The notes beneath the pieces are model-generated. The model did no database searches and was not told where the DNA came from. It saw only the letters and a program-made list of their open reading frames with translations. Below are positions 10,201-19,536 of a stretch of DNA of 64,000 nt, piece after piece. Source of the stretch: Candidatus Gastranaerophilales bacterium (GTDB lineage Bacteria; Cyanobacteriota; Vampirovibrionia; Gastranaerophilales; Gastranaerophilaceae); NCBI GenBank assembly GCA_944323685.1, contig CALUTJ010000005.1:1-64000 (forward strand), in the 5' to 3' direction. The position numbers were made by a program, and so were the translations under genes. Each line of letters opens with the position of its first letter. Within the stretch, counting starts at the first letter, position 1.

Positions 10201-10575
10201 GAAGTTGCTAAAAGCCCCAAAATTTCAAATTACTATTTTATGGTGTTGTTTAAAAAACTTATTGCCGAAATTTATATCATCAAAGGTGATATGGAATCGG
10301 CTAAAATGTATATTGAAAAAGCACTAAGAATTACCAAAAAGTACAATATGAAACTTTTAAAAGTTTCTGTTTATCAGCTTTACGCAAAATATCTTGAAGA
10401 AATGGTGACTAAAAGACCCAAACACGCTTCGACTTATGCGCAAAACGCAATAACCGCTTACAAAAAAGCCCAAACTCTGGCAGAAGCACTTGAGATTGAT
10501 GCAATAATTGATGAGGTTCAAAAAAATATTACTTCTTTTAAAACTTTTTGCCAGCTAAAAAAAATAAAAGTTTAA
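7231..10575 (+). CDS. Triple zinc-ribbon, STAND-like ATPase with TPR-type helical C-terminus
   Basis: The 1114-aa protein starts with three CxxC-x14-CxxC zinc ribbons (residues 3-20, 29-46 and 53-70; CLKC/CSYC, CPVC/CTRC, CPSC/CRKC). A Lys-rich linker leads to an AAA-type ATPase with Walker A APEGYGKST (about 240) and Walker B IIIIIDDFD (about 360). Residues 550-1100 are helical repeats of TPR type. The order ATPase then helical repeats is that of STAND signalling ATPases, such as MalT or those fused to adenylate cyclases. No effector domain other than the zinc ribbons is visible. The gene follows the sigma factor by 76 bases in the same direction, so a shared regulon is plausible but unproven. 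Confidence 0.72.
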   Translation: MLCLKCKKIIPDNQLRCSYCHTKVQSVCPVCGQINPINAEYCTRCGLQLLKHCPSCNSINLPNAKKCRKCAKPFPQVKDKAEISITDLTKMEKSRKDSVSIELPKTKLYTGISKELLAFPDGEDKISESLKKEKITAEKKPVINSQIVISEEKVVKNIENFTQKSPIQEVQPPKKQTKNKSQDILKPEYTPDAIIAQTVAEEQAIQVVEQTEYDQIKAKNRIINALKQPEKLIIGLSAPEGYGKSTILRYLFSDLLKQNYVWLWGECSANSQISPFGIFQEIVLTFFNMPNFSNMSNDFIRQARRMLSESLPFFNADEISYLFNFLYPSLTAKFEDILTNKDITFSLLEKLICELSKKSKIIIIIDDFDMIDGASYEFLSYFVDRGNLGENIKLIISYKDSRITQGYFYSEKLLQNQYEDIRLAKLSPKNTDSLIKIFLKGSNPLPKPLFEKIYQLSQGNSAYIEQMIILLNENKAFYRESGKIRYNKNPIALNVPKNLYEILALRLNYLQRKYPLAFKTLCTAAIMGNKFNVKLLGIIMKNEAEQFQNTINMLSTFAYISQFNNNIYEFKNTLLWRFVYEKAKQSKDFELLNEKIFDIINSFTLSSNALKALIAQSLNQKLLALNIWTDNIKLCAYLGDEHLWTLSQKQCLKIAQEEKPENEDLIINNIQERMGKLIYRSRPSEAISYLSAAINNAMKVDNKPKIIELAGYLSKSCSLTGNYYGVIESVDTALKLIEAPDKKLECALIKQKKLNAMFCLGNAEEIYNMASNDIIPVVEKALSHEIPVNGISMDVIYEAWLEGNLTVAMALISQGNNKSFEILKLIDEIVAKNNVENKNYLQRVKLAKALAYSMQGSLKKSDDILLALTQETTKEIVEPEVISMWNFINILNKLHRHEWQNIKADLFSVVTFANNYNDVLVKNLLKVFLGKILQEEGNLSKALNIFNEQITVFAKEKIAVGAFLCWYFIAKLTLVTDGSEKSLHIAQKALEVAKSPKISNYYFMVLFKKLIAEIYIIKGDMESAKMYIEKALRITKKYNMKLLKVSVYQLYAKYLEEMVTKRPKHASTYAQNAITAYKKAQTLAEALEIDAIIDEVQKNITSFKTFCQLKKIKV

Positions 10576-10582
10576 TCTTTAT

Positions 10583-11254
10583 TTAATTAGCAAGTTTAGG
10601 GAACAAAATAATAGAACCGTCATCTTCTCTCCACTGGATATAGCCTATTTTAAGCTGGCCGCCCATATCAAGAATCGTTGCCAGTGCCCAGTTGCCGCTG
10701 ATTTTATTTAGTTTTACGGAGCGTATGTACGTAAACCCGCCAAGTTTTTGTGACAGCTTATCCGCCCCGCTGTAGTAGCCTCTTTTGCGGTAATCAACGT
10801 TTTTCATATAATACAAGCCGTATTTACGCCCGTAATAAGCATAAAAATCTTTTAAACTCCAAAAATCATCGGGATTAGACGCTTTTATCCAGCCTGATTT
10901 ATTTGTTGTCTTATCATAGATTATTTTGTACCAGTCATCTTGCATATCAATGACCATACAAAATGCAAGATTTTTAGCTTCCACCTGTGCGGCAAACAAT
11001 GCCGAAGGCTCAATTTCAGTTTTATTAAGCTTTACTGATGTATCTGTCCAGCTGACATTTTCGATGTTTTGTGAGTCTTCTCTCGGGTAAAGGTAGAGTT
11101 TAAAAGTTTTTGGAACCTGCAAAAAACCAATGGTTTCATTGCTTATCGAACCGGTATAATAAGGCATAACATCCGCTATCGCCGGCAAGTTCCCCAAAAA
11201 CTGGCAACTAACTAAAAACAAAACAACCGTAATTAAAAATCCGAATCTTTTCAT
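10583..11254 (-). CDS. SH3-like domain lipoprotein
   Basis: The 223-aa protein has an N-terminal signal peptide with a lipobox-like LVSC at about 14-17, so it is likely a lipoprotein. The middle (DDWYKIIYD...SGWIKA, about 105-125) has the look of a bacterial SH3 domain, usually a wall- or peptide-binding module. The C-terminal half is Tyr-rich and unassigned. It converges on the zinc-ribbon ATPase gene, with seven bases between stops. The substrate is unknown. Confidence 0.6.
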   Translation of the reverse strand: MKRFGFLITVVLFLVSCQFLGNLPAIADVMPYYTGSISNETIGFLQVPKTFKLYLYPREDSQNIENVSWTDTSVKLNKTEIEPSALFAAQVEAKNLAFCMVIDMQDDWYKIIYDKTTNKSGWIKASNPDDFWSLKDFYAYYGRKYGLYYMKNVDYRKRGYYSGADKLSQKLGGFTYIRSVKLNKISGNWALATILDMGGQLKIGYIQWREDDGSIILFPKLAN

Positions 11255-11309
11255 AATAAATGTTTAGCACAAATTGTGCTTTTTTTCAAAGCTTTTGCAC
11301 AATAAAAAA

Positions 11310-11999
11310 TCAGCGCACATACACATTATCTATGTACTTTAAAAGCATTGTTTTTATTGTGTTAAATTCATCATCTCCGTAAGTTTTTTCATACGCAAAT
11401 TGAGGATTTAGCGTTACATCGGGCTTGAATTTTTGTAAATAATAGGATTTTGAGCCTTTGAGCATTTTACCTATTTTTTCAAAATCGCAAAAACTCAACT
11501 GCGATGCTACCGTTGTAGTCCGAAACTCATACCCTATGCCGGAAGATTTCAAAAGCTCAATGCTCTGTTCAATTTTTTTTGTATCAACATCAACACAGGC
11601 AATTTGAGGATACCTGTCAATCGGAGATTTTATGTCCATTGCAACGTAATCAACTAACCCGCAGGATATCAATTGTTTAAGAATCTCCGGAGCGGTTCCG
11701 TTTGTATCAAGCTTTGTTAAAAACCCGAGTTTTTTAATCTTTTCAAAAAAACTTATAATATCTTTCTGCAAGGTAGGCTCACCGCCGGACACCACAACAG
11801 CATCAAGTTTGCCCCGACGGGATTTTAAAAAATCAAAAACAGCTGATTCATCAAACAATTTGTTTGACGAAACAGCTGTCAATATGTTCGGATTGTGACA
11901 ATACGGACATCTAAAATTGCAGCCTAAGGTAAAAATTACGGCCGCAATTTTAGACGGATAGTCAACAAGTGAAGATTTTTGCAATCCCGCTATCTGCAT
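11310..11999 (-). CDS. nrdG: Anaerobic ribonucleotide reductase activating protein (radical SAM)
   Basis: The 229-aa protein carries the radical SAM cluster motif CNFRCPYCHN near residue 26, with SAM-binding GGEP further on. The family activates class III ribonucleotide reductase by making its glycyl radical. It starts one base after the nrdD stop codon, with GGAG inside the end of nrdD. The two are co-transcribed and probably translationally coupled. The length is that of the longer, NrdG2-like members. Confidence 0.92.
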   Translation of the reverse strand: MQIAGLQKSSLVDYPSKIAAVIFTLGCNFRCPYCHNPNILTAVSSNKLFDESAVFDFLKSRRGKLDAVVVSGGEPTLQKDIISFFEKIKKLGFLTKLDTNGTAPEILKQLISCGLVDYVAMDIKSPIDRYPQIACVDVDTKKIEQSIELLKSSGIGYEFRTTTVASQLSFCDFEKIGKMLKGSKSYYLQKFKPDVTLNPQFAYEKTYGDDEFNTIKTMLLKYIDNVYVR

Positions 12000-12000
12000 T

Positions 12001-13947
12001 TTATTCTCCGCAGACGCAGCTTTGGGAATTTACTATATCAAAGGTTTTTCTGAGTTTAAATTCTTCCGTTTTGCCTTCGTTCCACTGATTTACGGGACTT
12101 ATGTAACCAACAACGCGGGAAAACACTTCGCAGTTTTCACCGCAATCGGGACAGGTAAAATGTTCCCCGGCAATATAACCGTGGGTCGGACAAATACTGA
12201 AAGTGGGAGAAAAAGTAAAATAGGGCAGTTTGTAGTTTTCACAAACTTTTTTTACAAGATTTTTTACAACATTTATGTCGTAAACCCTTTCTCCGGCAAA
12301 AATATGTACAACCGTGCCGCCTGTGTATCTGGTTTGCAACTCATCTTGATTGTCTAAAAGTTCAAAAATATCATCAGTATAGTTTACAGGAAGCTGAGTT
12401 GAGTTTGTATAAAAAGGTTTAGCCCCTGATTGATATTCTTTTTCATTGGCGCATTTAATTGCATCAAACTTTTGTTTGTCCAACCGAGCAAGGCGGTAGG
12501 TTGTACCCTCTGCCGGTGTTGCTTCAAGGTTATAATTATGACCTGTTTCCTTTTGGAAGTTAGAAATCATATTGCGCATATAATCCATAACTTTTAGCGC
12601 AAATTCCTTGCCTTCGCCTGTTCCGATACTTTTGCCGAGAAGGTTTTCGCAGGCTTCGTTCATGCCGACAAGCCCTATTGTGGAAAAGTGATTTTTCCAA
12701 TAAACGCCAAAACGCGCTTTTATATCTCTCAAATAAAATTTTGTATACGGATAAAGGTTTTTGTCCGTATATTCTTCTACGACTTCTCGTTTAATTTCAA
12801 GGCTTTCTCTTGCCAGTTCCATATTGCGGCAAAGCATTTGGAAAAATTCAGCCTCATTTTGTGCAAGGTATCCGATTCTCGGCAAATTTATTGTAACAAC
12901 ACCGATAGAACCTGTCAGAGGATTTGACCCGAAAAGACCGCCGCCTCTGTATTCAAGCTCTCTGTTATCTATTCTTAAACGGCAGCACATAGAACGAGCG
13001 TCTTCCGGTTTCATATCAGAGTTTACAAAATTAGAAAAGTACGGGATTCCGTATTTTGCCGTCATTTCCCACAGCCCGTCAAGCTCAGGATTTTCCCAGT
13101 CAAAATCTTTTGTAATGTTGTAGGTCGGAATAGGGAAGGTAAAGACTTTTCCCGTATAATCACCCTGCATCATTACTTCGAAATAAGCTTTGTTAATAAG
13201 ATTCATCTCTTTTTGAAACTCTTTATAAGTTTCTTCCTTCAACTCGCCGCCGATTATAACTGAGGCATCTGCATAATAAGACGGAACAGTCAAATCCATT
13301 GTAATATTGGTAAACGGCGTCTGGAATCCGGTTCTTGTCGGCACATTGAGATTAAAAATAAACTCTTGCATTGCTTGCTTGACCTGAGCATAGTCCAATT
13401 TGTCATATCTTACAAAAGGAGCAAGCAGTGTGTCAAAATTAGAAAAAGCCTGAGCGCCTGCGGCTTCACCCTGCATGGTATATAAAAAATTCACTATTTG
13501 CCCGAGAGCTGTTCGGAAATGTTTGGGCGGAGCACATTTGACTTTACCATCCACACCGGTAAAACCTTCTGTTAAAAGGTCTTTTAAATCCCACCCCACG
13601 CAATATGTTGAAATAATGTTCAAATCATGGATATGAATATCACCGTTTTCGTGTGCCTGTTTGATTTCAGGTGTATAAATTTTATTTAGCCAGTAATTTT
13701 TGCTTATTGCAGATGAAATATAGTTGTTAAGCCCCTGAATGGAGTATGTCATATTAGAATTTTCTTTAACCTGCCAGTCAAGTTTTTTTAAATAATCATC
13801 AACCAGTTTAATATTTTTGTCGGTCACAAAGTCTTTAATTTCGGCAGTTTTGCTTACATAAGGGTTTGTTGCTTTTGCGTTACTATTTTTTTGCGCAAGC
13901 GTCAAAGCTCCGTTTGCACGGTCGGCATCAAATTTTTTAAGTTCCAT
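12001..13947 (-). CDS. nrdD: Anaerobic (class III) ribonucleoside-triphosphate reductase
   Basis: The 648-aa enzyme reduces ribonucleotides to deoxyribonucleotides without oxygen. Visible features are an active-site cysteine region (STYCVGWDL), a second one (SMCCRLRID), and a C-terminal zinc site with CPTHGY and CPDCGENC. The glycyl-radical region VVGYISPVNQWNEG follows. No N-terminal ATP-cone is apparent, so allosteric control may be reduced relative to the longer family members. AAGGAG precedes the ATG. A cobalamin-riboswitch-like leader sits directly upstream, and nrdG follows. Confidence 0.94.
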   Translation of the reverse strand: MELKKFDADRANGALTLAQKNSNAKATNPYVSKTAEIKDFVTDKNIKLVDDYLKKLDWQVKENSNMTYSIQGLNNYISSAISKNYWLNKIYTPEIKQAHENGDIHIHDLNIISTYCVGWDLKDLLTEGFTGVDGKVKCAPPKHFRTALGQIVNFLYTMQGEAAGAQAFSNFDTLLAPFVRYDKLDYAQVKQAMQEFIFNLNVPTRTGFQTPFTNITMDLTVPSYYADASVIIGGELKEETYKEFQKEMNLINKAYFEVMMQGDYTGKVFTFPIPTYNITKDFDWENPELDGLWEMTAKYGIPYFSNFVNSDMKPEDARSMCCRLRIDNRELEYRGGGLFGSNPLTGSIGVVTINLPRIGYLAQNEAEFFQMLCRNMELARESLEIKREVVEEYTDKNLYPYTKFYLRDIKARFGVYWKNHFSTIGLVGMNEACENLLGKSIGTGEGKEFALKVMDYMRNMISNFQKETGHNYNLEATPAEGTTYRLARLDKQKFDAIKCANEKEYQSGAKPFYTNSTQLPVNYTDDIFELLDNQDELQTRYTGGTVVHIFAGERVYDINVVKNLVKKVCENYKLPYFTFSPTFSICPTHGYIAGEHFTCPDCGENCEVFSRVVGYISPVNQWNEGKTEEFKLRKTFDIVNSQSCVCGE

Positions 13948-13959
13948 AAAAAAATCTCC

Positions 13960-14048
13960 TTGTCACGAAGTAATACATACCGGATAAGCATTCCGACTGT
14001 AACGGCTGCGGACCAGTGAGGGAATTTCACCCTGCTTTCCTTAAACGG
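13960..14048 (-). ncRNA. Cobalamin-riboswitch-like leader of nrdDG
   Basis: Read on the minus strand, the leader contains GCAGGGTGAAATTCCCTC, then CTGGTCCGCAGCCGTTACAG, then GGAATGCTTATCCGGTA. This order matches the conserved core of cobalamin riboswitches (GGTGxAAxTCC, CCGCxxC/GTxACxG, and a G-C/CCGGT closing segment). It ends about ten bases before the nrdD Shine-Dalgarno, so ligand binding could block translation. An FMN riboswitch shares GCAGGGTGAAATTCCC but lacks the CCGCAGCCGTTACAG block. Repression of a B12-independent reductase by B12 is a known regulatory logic. Confidence 0.66.
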
Positions 14049-14128
14049 TAAATATTATAATAGAACTTTTTTAACTTAAGGTCAATAATATTTTTTATGT
14101 AAATTAAAAGTGCGGACAATACGCAACT

Positions 14129-16930
14129 TTAGACATCTTTTCCGCAGCAATTTTTGTATTTTTTGCCGCTGCCGCACGGGCATGGATCATTTCTGCCTAC
14201 TTTATTTGCATTGTGCACCGGTGAATTAGCCTGCGGCTCATCTTCCTCTGAAGGAGCCTGAAAAGTTTGTGCTGCATGAGAAAGCTGTGTTTCTATCACA
14301 TCGTCATCCCGTCTGTTAACAATCTGTACTCCGAATCTTGTTCTGTACAGATATTTAACGGTTTCTGACTGGATATCATGCATCATATTATTGAAAAGGT
14401 CATAAGCCTCGCGTTTATACTCGATAAGCGGGTCTTTTTGACCGTAAGCCCTTAAACCTATACCGTCACGCAGCATATCTATATTGTGCAGGTGGTCAAT
14501 CCATTTGTTATCTACTACACGCAAAAGTATATCTTTTTCGATATGCCTCATTACGTTGTGCTCGGAGAAAGGTTCCTCAGGTTCATAAACAGCTTCGTAT
14601 TGCTGTTGAATTTCGTTATAAAATCTGATTGTTTCTTCTTCATGTTCTCTGTAGGCATCTACAGCCAGTTTTTTTAGTTTTTCAAAAATAGATTCATAAC
14701 TCAAGCCTTGCAGGTCATTAACTTCCAGATAGTTAAGCTGAGGGATAAGAGAATGAATTTCTTTTACCATGCCGAGCATGTCGTCGTAGATGTATTCTTG
14801 CGGGTTTTGCCCGGGGTTAATGTAGCTTTTTATAATTCTGTCTATTTCGCATTCAATCATGTAATAGATATCAGCTGTTAAATCTTCACCCTTAAGTACA
14901 CGGCGTCTTTGCTGGTAGAATTTTTCCCTTTGAATATTCATAACATCGTCATATTCAAGCACGCTTTTTCTAATGTCAAAGTGGTAAGTTTCCACTTTTC
15001 TCTGCGAAGCTTCGATTTGTCTTGTTATCAAACCTGATTCGATAGCCATATCTTCTTCAACCTTAAGAGTGTTCATAAGGTTAATAATATGCTGGCCGCC
15101 GAAAATTCTCATCAAGTCATCTTCAAGAGAAAGGAAAAATCTTGTTGAACCGGGGTCGCCCTGTCTTGCGGCACGCCCTCTGAGCTGGTTGTCGATACGT
15201 CTTGACTCGTGCCTTTCCGTACCTATTACGTGCAACCCGCCGGCTTTAACAACTTTTTCATGTTCGGCTTCCGTAATTGCTTTTGCAGCTTTCAATGCTT
15301 CATCTCTTAAAGTTTCATAATCCGGATGCTCGGGAGTAATGCCCTTTTTATCGAGTTCTTCTTTAGCTAGATACTCGGGGTTACCGCCTAAGAGAATATC
15401 TGTGCCTCGGCCTGCCATGTTTGTTGCTATTGTAACTGCTCCGTAACGGCCTGCCTGTGCAATAATGTAAGCTTCTTTTTCATGATGTTTTGCGTTAAGC
15501 ACGTTGTGAGGAATATTCTTTGCTTTTAAAAGTGAAGAAAGGCATTCCGATTTATCAATACTGATTGTACCTACCAAAACAGGTCTGCCCAGTTTGTGCA
15601 TTTTAAGAATCTCATCAACAACAGCAAGGTATTTTTGTTTTTGTGTTTTATAAACAACATCGGGCAGGTTTATTCTGATATCCGGTTTATTTGTCGGTAT
15701 AGTTGTTACCTCAAGGTTATAAATTTTACCGAATTCTGCCTCTTCAGTCATTGCAGTACCTGTCATACCAGCGAGTTTGGGGTAAAGTCTGAATAAATTC
15801 TGGAACGTAATGCTGGCAAGGGTTTGAGTTTCGTCTTGAATTTCCACCCCTTCTTTTGCTTCAACCGCCTGATGCAATCCGTCAGACCAGCGGCGGCCTT
15901 CCATAAGACGTCCTGTGAATTCGTCAACAATAACGACTTCCCCGTCTTTAATTACATAGTCGGTATCTTTTTGATACAATTCTTTGGCTTTCAAGGCTTG
16001 CAAAAGATGATGAGCGTATTGCGTGTGCACATCGAATAAATCTTCTATGCCGAGCAATTCTTCTGCTCTGTCAATCCCCGCTTCCGAAAGAATTACGTTT
16101 TTATTTTTTTCATCAACTTCGTAATCAACATCTTTTTTAAGCTGCGGAGCGATTTTAGCCATAACCTGATAAAGCTGTGCGGACTGTTCCAATCTGCCCG
16201 AAATAATAAGCGGAGTTCTGGCCTCGTCAATCAAAATAGAGTCGACTTCATCAATTATAGCGTAGTTATAAGGGCGCTGCACAAGCATATCAAGGCTGCC
16301 TGCCATATTATCCCTCAGGTAATCAAACCCGAATTCGTTGTTGGTTCCGTATGTAATATCACAAGCATAGGCAGCTTTTTTACGTTCAAATTCATACGGG
16401 TCACGACCTTGATTTGAAAGTATAACACCTACAGTCAAGCCCAAAAATTTATAAATTTTGCCCATCCACTCACTGTCACGTTTTGCGAGATAATCATTAA
16501 CAGTAATAACGTGCACGCCTTTGCCTGTAAGAGCATTGAGGTAAGCAGGCAATGTAGCCACAAGGGTTTTACCTTCACCGGTTCTCATCTCCGCAATATG
16601 ACCGTTATGCAAAAAGATTCCGCCTATAAGCTGTACGTCAAAGTGACGCATATTTAAAACACGTTTACCGGCTTCTCTCACAACAGCAAATGCTTCGGGT
16701 AAAATTTCATCAAGTGCTTTTTTTTCAAGTTCACGGTCTTTTTTAAAGTCCGTTGAGTATTCTCTGTTTCTTAAATGTTCTTTAAACTCTTCTGTTTTTG
16801 CCCTTAATTCTTCATCTGTCAGCTTTTCCATTTCGGGTTCAAGCTTGTTTATATGTTCGACAACGGGCATCATTTTTTTAACTTTTTTCTGGTTAGGGTC
16901 GCCCAAAAGTTTTAAAAGTAAATCTATCAT
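14129..16930 (-). CDS. secA: Preprotein translocase ATPase SecA
   Basis: The protein is 933 aa from the ATG at 16930, chosen because GAGGAAT lies upstream; an in-frame ATG 17 codons earlier has no such site. It drives protein export through SecYEG. Visible features are [16 protein letters not shown] (Walker A), [19 protein letters not shown] (Walker B and conserved stretch), [10 protein letters not shown], and the C-terminal zinc motif [13 protein letters not shown] that binds SecB or ribosomes. It is full length, with no unusual changes seen. Confidence 0.97.
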   Translation of the reverse strand: MIDLLLKLLGDPNQKKVKKMMPVVEHINKLEPEMEKLTDEELRAKTEEFKEHLRNREYSTDFKKDRELEKKALDEILPEAFAVVREAGKRVLNMRHFDVQLIGGIFLHNGHIAEMRTGEGKTLVATLPAYLNALTGKGVHVITVNDYLAKRDSEWMGKIYKFLGLTVGVILSNQGRDPYEFERKKAAYACDITYGTNNEFGFDYLRDNMAGSLDMLVQRPYNYAIIDEVDSILIDEARTPLIISGRLEQSAQLYQVMAKIAPQLKKDVDYEVDEKNKNVILSEAGIDRAEELLGIEDLFDVHTQYAHHLLQALKAKELYQKDTDYVIKDGEVVIVDEFTGRLMEGRRWSDGLHQAVEAKEGVEIQDETQTLASITFQNLFRLYPKLAGMTGTAMTEEAEFGKIYNLEVTTIPTNKPDIRINLPDVVYKTQKQKYLAVVDEILKMHKLGRPVLVGTISIDKSECLSSLLKAKNIPHNVLNAKHHEKEAYIIAQAGRYGAVTIATNMAGRGTDILLGGNPEYLAKEELDKKGITPEHPDYETLRDEALKAAKAITEAEHEKVVKAGGLHVIGTERHESRRIDNQLRGRAARQGDPGSTRFFLSLEDDLMRIFGGQHIINLMNTLKVEEDMAIESGLITRQIEASQRKVETYHFDIRKSVLEYDDVMNIQREKFYQQRRRVLKGEDLTADIYYMIECEIDRIIKSYINPGQNPQEYIYDDMLGMVKEIHSLIPQLNYLEVNDLQGLSYESIFEKLKKLAVDAYREHEEETIRFYNEIQQQYEAVYEPEEPFSEHNVMRHIEKDILLRVVDNKWIDHLHNIDMLRDGIGLRAYGQKDPLIEYKREAYDLFNNMMHDIQSETVKYLYRTRFGVQIVNRRDDDVIETQLSHAAQTFQAPSEEDEPQANSPVHNANKVGRNDPCPCGSGKKYKNCCGKDV

Positions 16931-17166
16931 TATATAAAAATTCCTCAAGTCTAATTTATTTATACCAATTTTACCACGCACAAAGAATTTTGCACATAAG
17001 AAACTTGGCTTATGGTATTATTTATTGCTAAAATCAACCAAATCTACTTTAATTTTAAACAAAACACTATACATTTAACAAAAGCTCTAAAAATTACCGC
17101 AAAATAGTTTAAAACTGTTTTTTCTGTGGCATTATATATATAGACAGTAAAAAAGTTGGAAGATAT

Positions 17167-19473
17167 ATGCCCGAATACAAATTTGATTTTAAACTTGACG
17201 ATTTTCAAGAAGAAGCGCTGTTTCATATAAATAACGGCAAAAGTGTTGTAGTCTGCGCCCCTACAGGAGCCGGGAAAACCTGTATTGCCCAAATGGCAAT
17301 ACATAAAGCTCTTAACGAAGGCCACAGAATATTTTATACAACACCTCTAAAAGCACTCTCCAATCAAAAATACAGCGATTTTTCCGAAAAATACGGAACG
17401 GATAAAGTCGGGCTTTTAACCGGCGATACTTCCATAAACAGAGATGCACAAATCGTCGTTATGACAACAGAAGTTTTCAGAAACATGTTATACGGAACAA
17501 ACTTCGGTTCCGTATCAGACAATCTGAAAGATGTGCGCTATGTTGTACTGGATGAAGTTCATTATATGAATGACGAGCAAAGAGGTACAGTCTGGGAAGA
17601 AAGCATAATTTATTGTCCCACAAACGTTCAAATCATAGCTCTTTCTGCAACTGTCGCGAACTCTCAACAGCTTACGGACTGGATTAATACAGTTCATTCC
17701 CGTACTGAACTTGTTTATACCGACTTCCGTCCGGTTCCTTTAAGGTATTATTACTATGATTCGTCAAAACCGAATGATATCCTGCCTTTGCTTACCCCTG
17801 ACGGAAAATTAAACAAAAAAATCAAACCCGAGTCAAAAGCAAAATACTTTGGCAGACGGGGTAAAATGCCGCAACGTCAGGTAGCAAAAGACGTTGTATC
17901 TGTTTTGCATAAAAAAAACATGCTGCCCGCAATTTATTTTACGTTCTCACGCAAAAAATGCGATGAACAGATGGAAAAATGTGCCGGACTTTGCCTGACA
18001 ACTCCGGACGAACAAAAAGAAATTAAAAGAATTGTTGATGACTATCTTGCAGAAAACCCGTACTTGTACAATAACAAACACCTTGAATACGTACTTTGCG
18101 GGGTTGCTTCACACCACGCCGGACTTTTACCGGGGTGGAAGGTGCTTGTTGAAAAGCTGTTTCAAAAAGGTTTGATAAAAGTGGTTTTTGCAACAGAAAC
18201 CCTTGCTGCCGGCATCAACATGCCAGCCCGTTCCACTGTTATCAGTGCAGTTTCAAAACGTACGGATTCCGGACACAGAATGCTGACACCCAGTGAATTC
18301 TTACAGATGTCAGGCCGTGCCGGACGCAGAGGAATGGATGAAATCGGCTATGTAACAATTATAGGCACAGCTTTTCAGTCGCCTGAAGAAGTAGCGGAAC
18401 TTGTCACCAGTGACGCAAACCCGTTAGAAAGCAGATTTTCTCCGACATATTCAATGGTGGTGAACCTTTTGCAGCGTTTTACGCTGGATGAAGCCAAAGA
18501 GCTTATATTAAAAAGTTTCGGCTATTATTCTTCGACAACAAGACTGACACCTTTGATGAAACAGCAGCAGGAGCTTAATAACGAAATAGACAACATTAAA
18601 GCGTTTAAGTGTCCGTTTAACAGAACATCAAAAGATATGTTTGAATACAACAAACTGCGCAACACATACGTAGAACAACGAAAAACCGTAAAAGTATTGC
18701 GTAAACAGATGAATAAAAAAAATCCCGATAATGTGGAATATTTTAAAAATTTCGAAACACAAACAAAAGAGCTTTTACACAGAGTCCAGTCTTATCAATG
18801 CGATACCTGCAAATTGTACCGCAAACACATGAAACAGACTGAACTTTTAGATCGTTTTCAAAAACGTGCCGGCAAGCTTGAAAAAACCATTGAATACGAA
18901 AAAGACATATACTGGCGAAAATTTTTAAATCACACTTATGCGCTTGAAAAAGCCGGTTATCTGGAAAACAATTACCCCAACGAAAAAGGTCTGACAATAG
19001 GTGCAATCCGCGCGGAAAACGAGCTGTTCCTTGCAGAAATAATATTCAGCGGAGAGCTTGATACACTTAAAGTTGACGAGCTGGCTTCCGTAATATGCGC
19101 AATAACTACAGAAGACCTAAGAGCAGATGTTTATCCGGAAATCCCCATAAGCAAAGGCACAAGAAAAGCACTGAATAAAATAAAAGATATCAGACGCAGA
19201 CTGACTATCTTGCAGCGTGATTGTGATATAGAAACTGAAATGTATATTAATTCATATTATTCGCCGCTTATTGAATACTGGGTAAACGGCGGTGAATGGG
19301 ACGAACTGGTTGAACAGGTACCGTCTGGCGAAGGTGATGTTGTACGCTGCTTTAAACGAACAATTGATGTATTAAGACAGCTCACGGTTATCCCTAATGT
19401 ATCGGATGAACTTGTACAAAACGCACGTGCAGCAATTGACGCAATAAACCGCTCCCCGATTGACATTGATTAA
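17167..19473 (+). CDS. Ski2-type DExH-box RNA helicase
   Basis: The 768-aa protein has the superfamily 2 helicase motifs: Walker A CAPTGAGKT (about 30-38), TTPLKALSNQK (Ia), DEVH (II), LSATVAN (III), ATETLAAGINMPA (V) and QMSGRAGRRG (VI). The C-terminal 350 residues are helical, consistent with the Ski2/Mtr4 or cyanobacterial/chloroplast ISE2-type helicases, which act in RNA processing. Residues 480-620 include a Lys-rich coiled-coil-like part with CDTC. It is divergent from secA. Confidence 0.87.
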   Translation: MPEYKFDFKLDDFQEEALFHINNGKSVVVCAPTGAGKTCIAQMAIHKALNEGHRIFYTTPLKALSNQKYSDFSEKYGTDKVGLLTGDTSINRDAQIVVMTTEVFRNMLYGTNFGSVSDNLKDVRYVVLDEVHYMNDEQRGTVWEESIIYCPTNVQIIALSATVANSQQLTDWINTVHSRTELVYTDFRPVPLRYYYYDSSKPNDILPLLTPDGKLNKKIKPESKAKYFGRRGKMPQRQVAKDVVSVLHKKNMLPAIYFTFSRKKCDEQMEKCAGLCLTTPDEQKEIKRIVDDYLAENPYLYNNKHLEYVLCGVASHHAGLLPGWKVLVEKLFQKGLIKVVFATETLAAGINMPARSTVISAVSKRTDSGHRMLTPSEFLQMSGRAGRRGMDEIGYVTIIGTAFQSPEEVAELVTSDANPLESRFSPTYSMVVNLLQRFTLDEAKELILKSFGYYSSTTRLTPLMKQQQELNNEIDNIKAFKCPFNRTSKDMFEYNKLRNTYVEQRKTVKVLRKQMNKKNPDNVEYFKNFETQTKELLHRVQSYQCDTCKLYRKHMKQTELLDRFQKRAGKLEKTIEYEKDIYWRKFLNHTYALEKAGYLENNYPNEKGLTIGAIRAENELFLAEIIFSGELDTLKVDELASVICAITTEDLRADVYPEIPISKGTRKALNKIKDIRRRLTILQRDCDIETEMYINSYYSPLIEYWVNGGEWDELVEQVPSGEGDVVRCFKRTIDVLRQLTVIPNVSDELVQNARAAIDAINRSPIDID

Positions 19474-19536
19474 TACACGCTTAATAAGCGATTAACACAA
19501 TGTCTGCCATCGGTATGATTGTTCGTTTCATACCAA

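Noticed and set aside
12001-13123. Long plus-strand reading frames inside nrdD (such as 12022-12357 and 12761-13123)
   Set aside because: Antisense shadows of a well conserved gene.
13960-14048. FMN riboswitch upstream of nrdD
   Set aside because: The shared GCAGGGTGAAATTCCC is not enough; the following CCGCAGCCGTTACAG block and the target gene fit cobalamin better, and no riboflavin gene is nearby.
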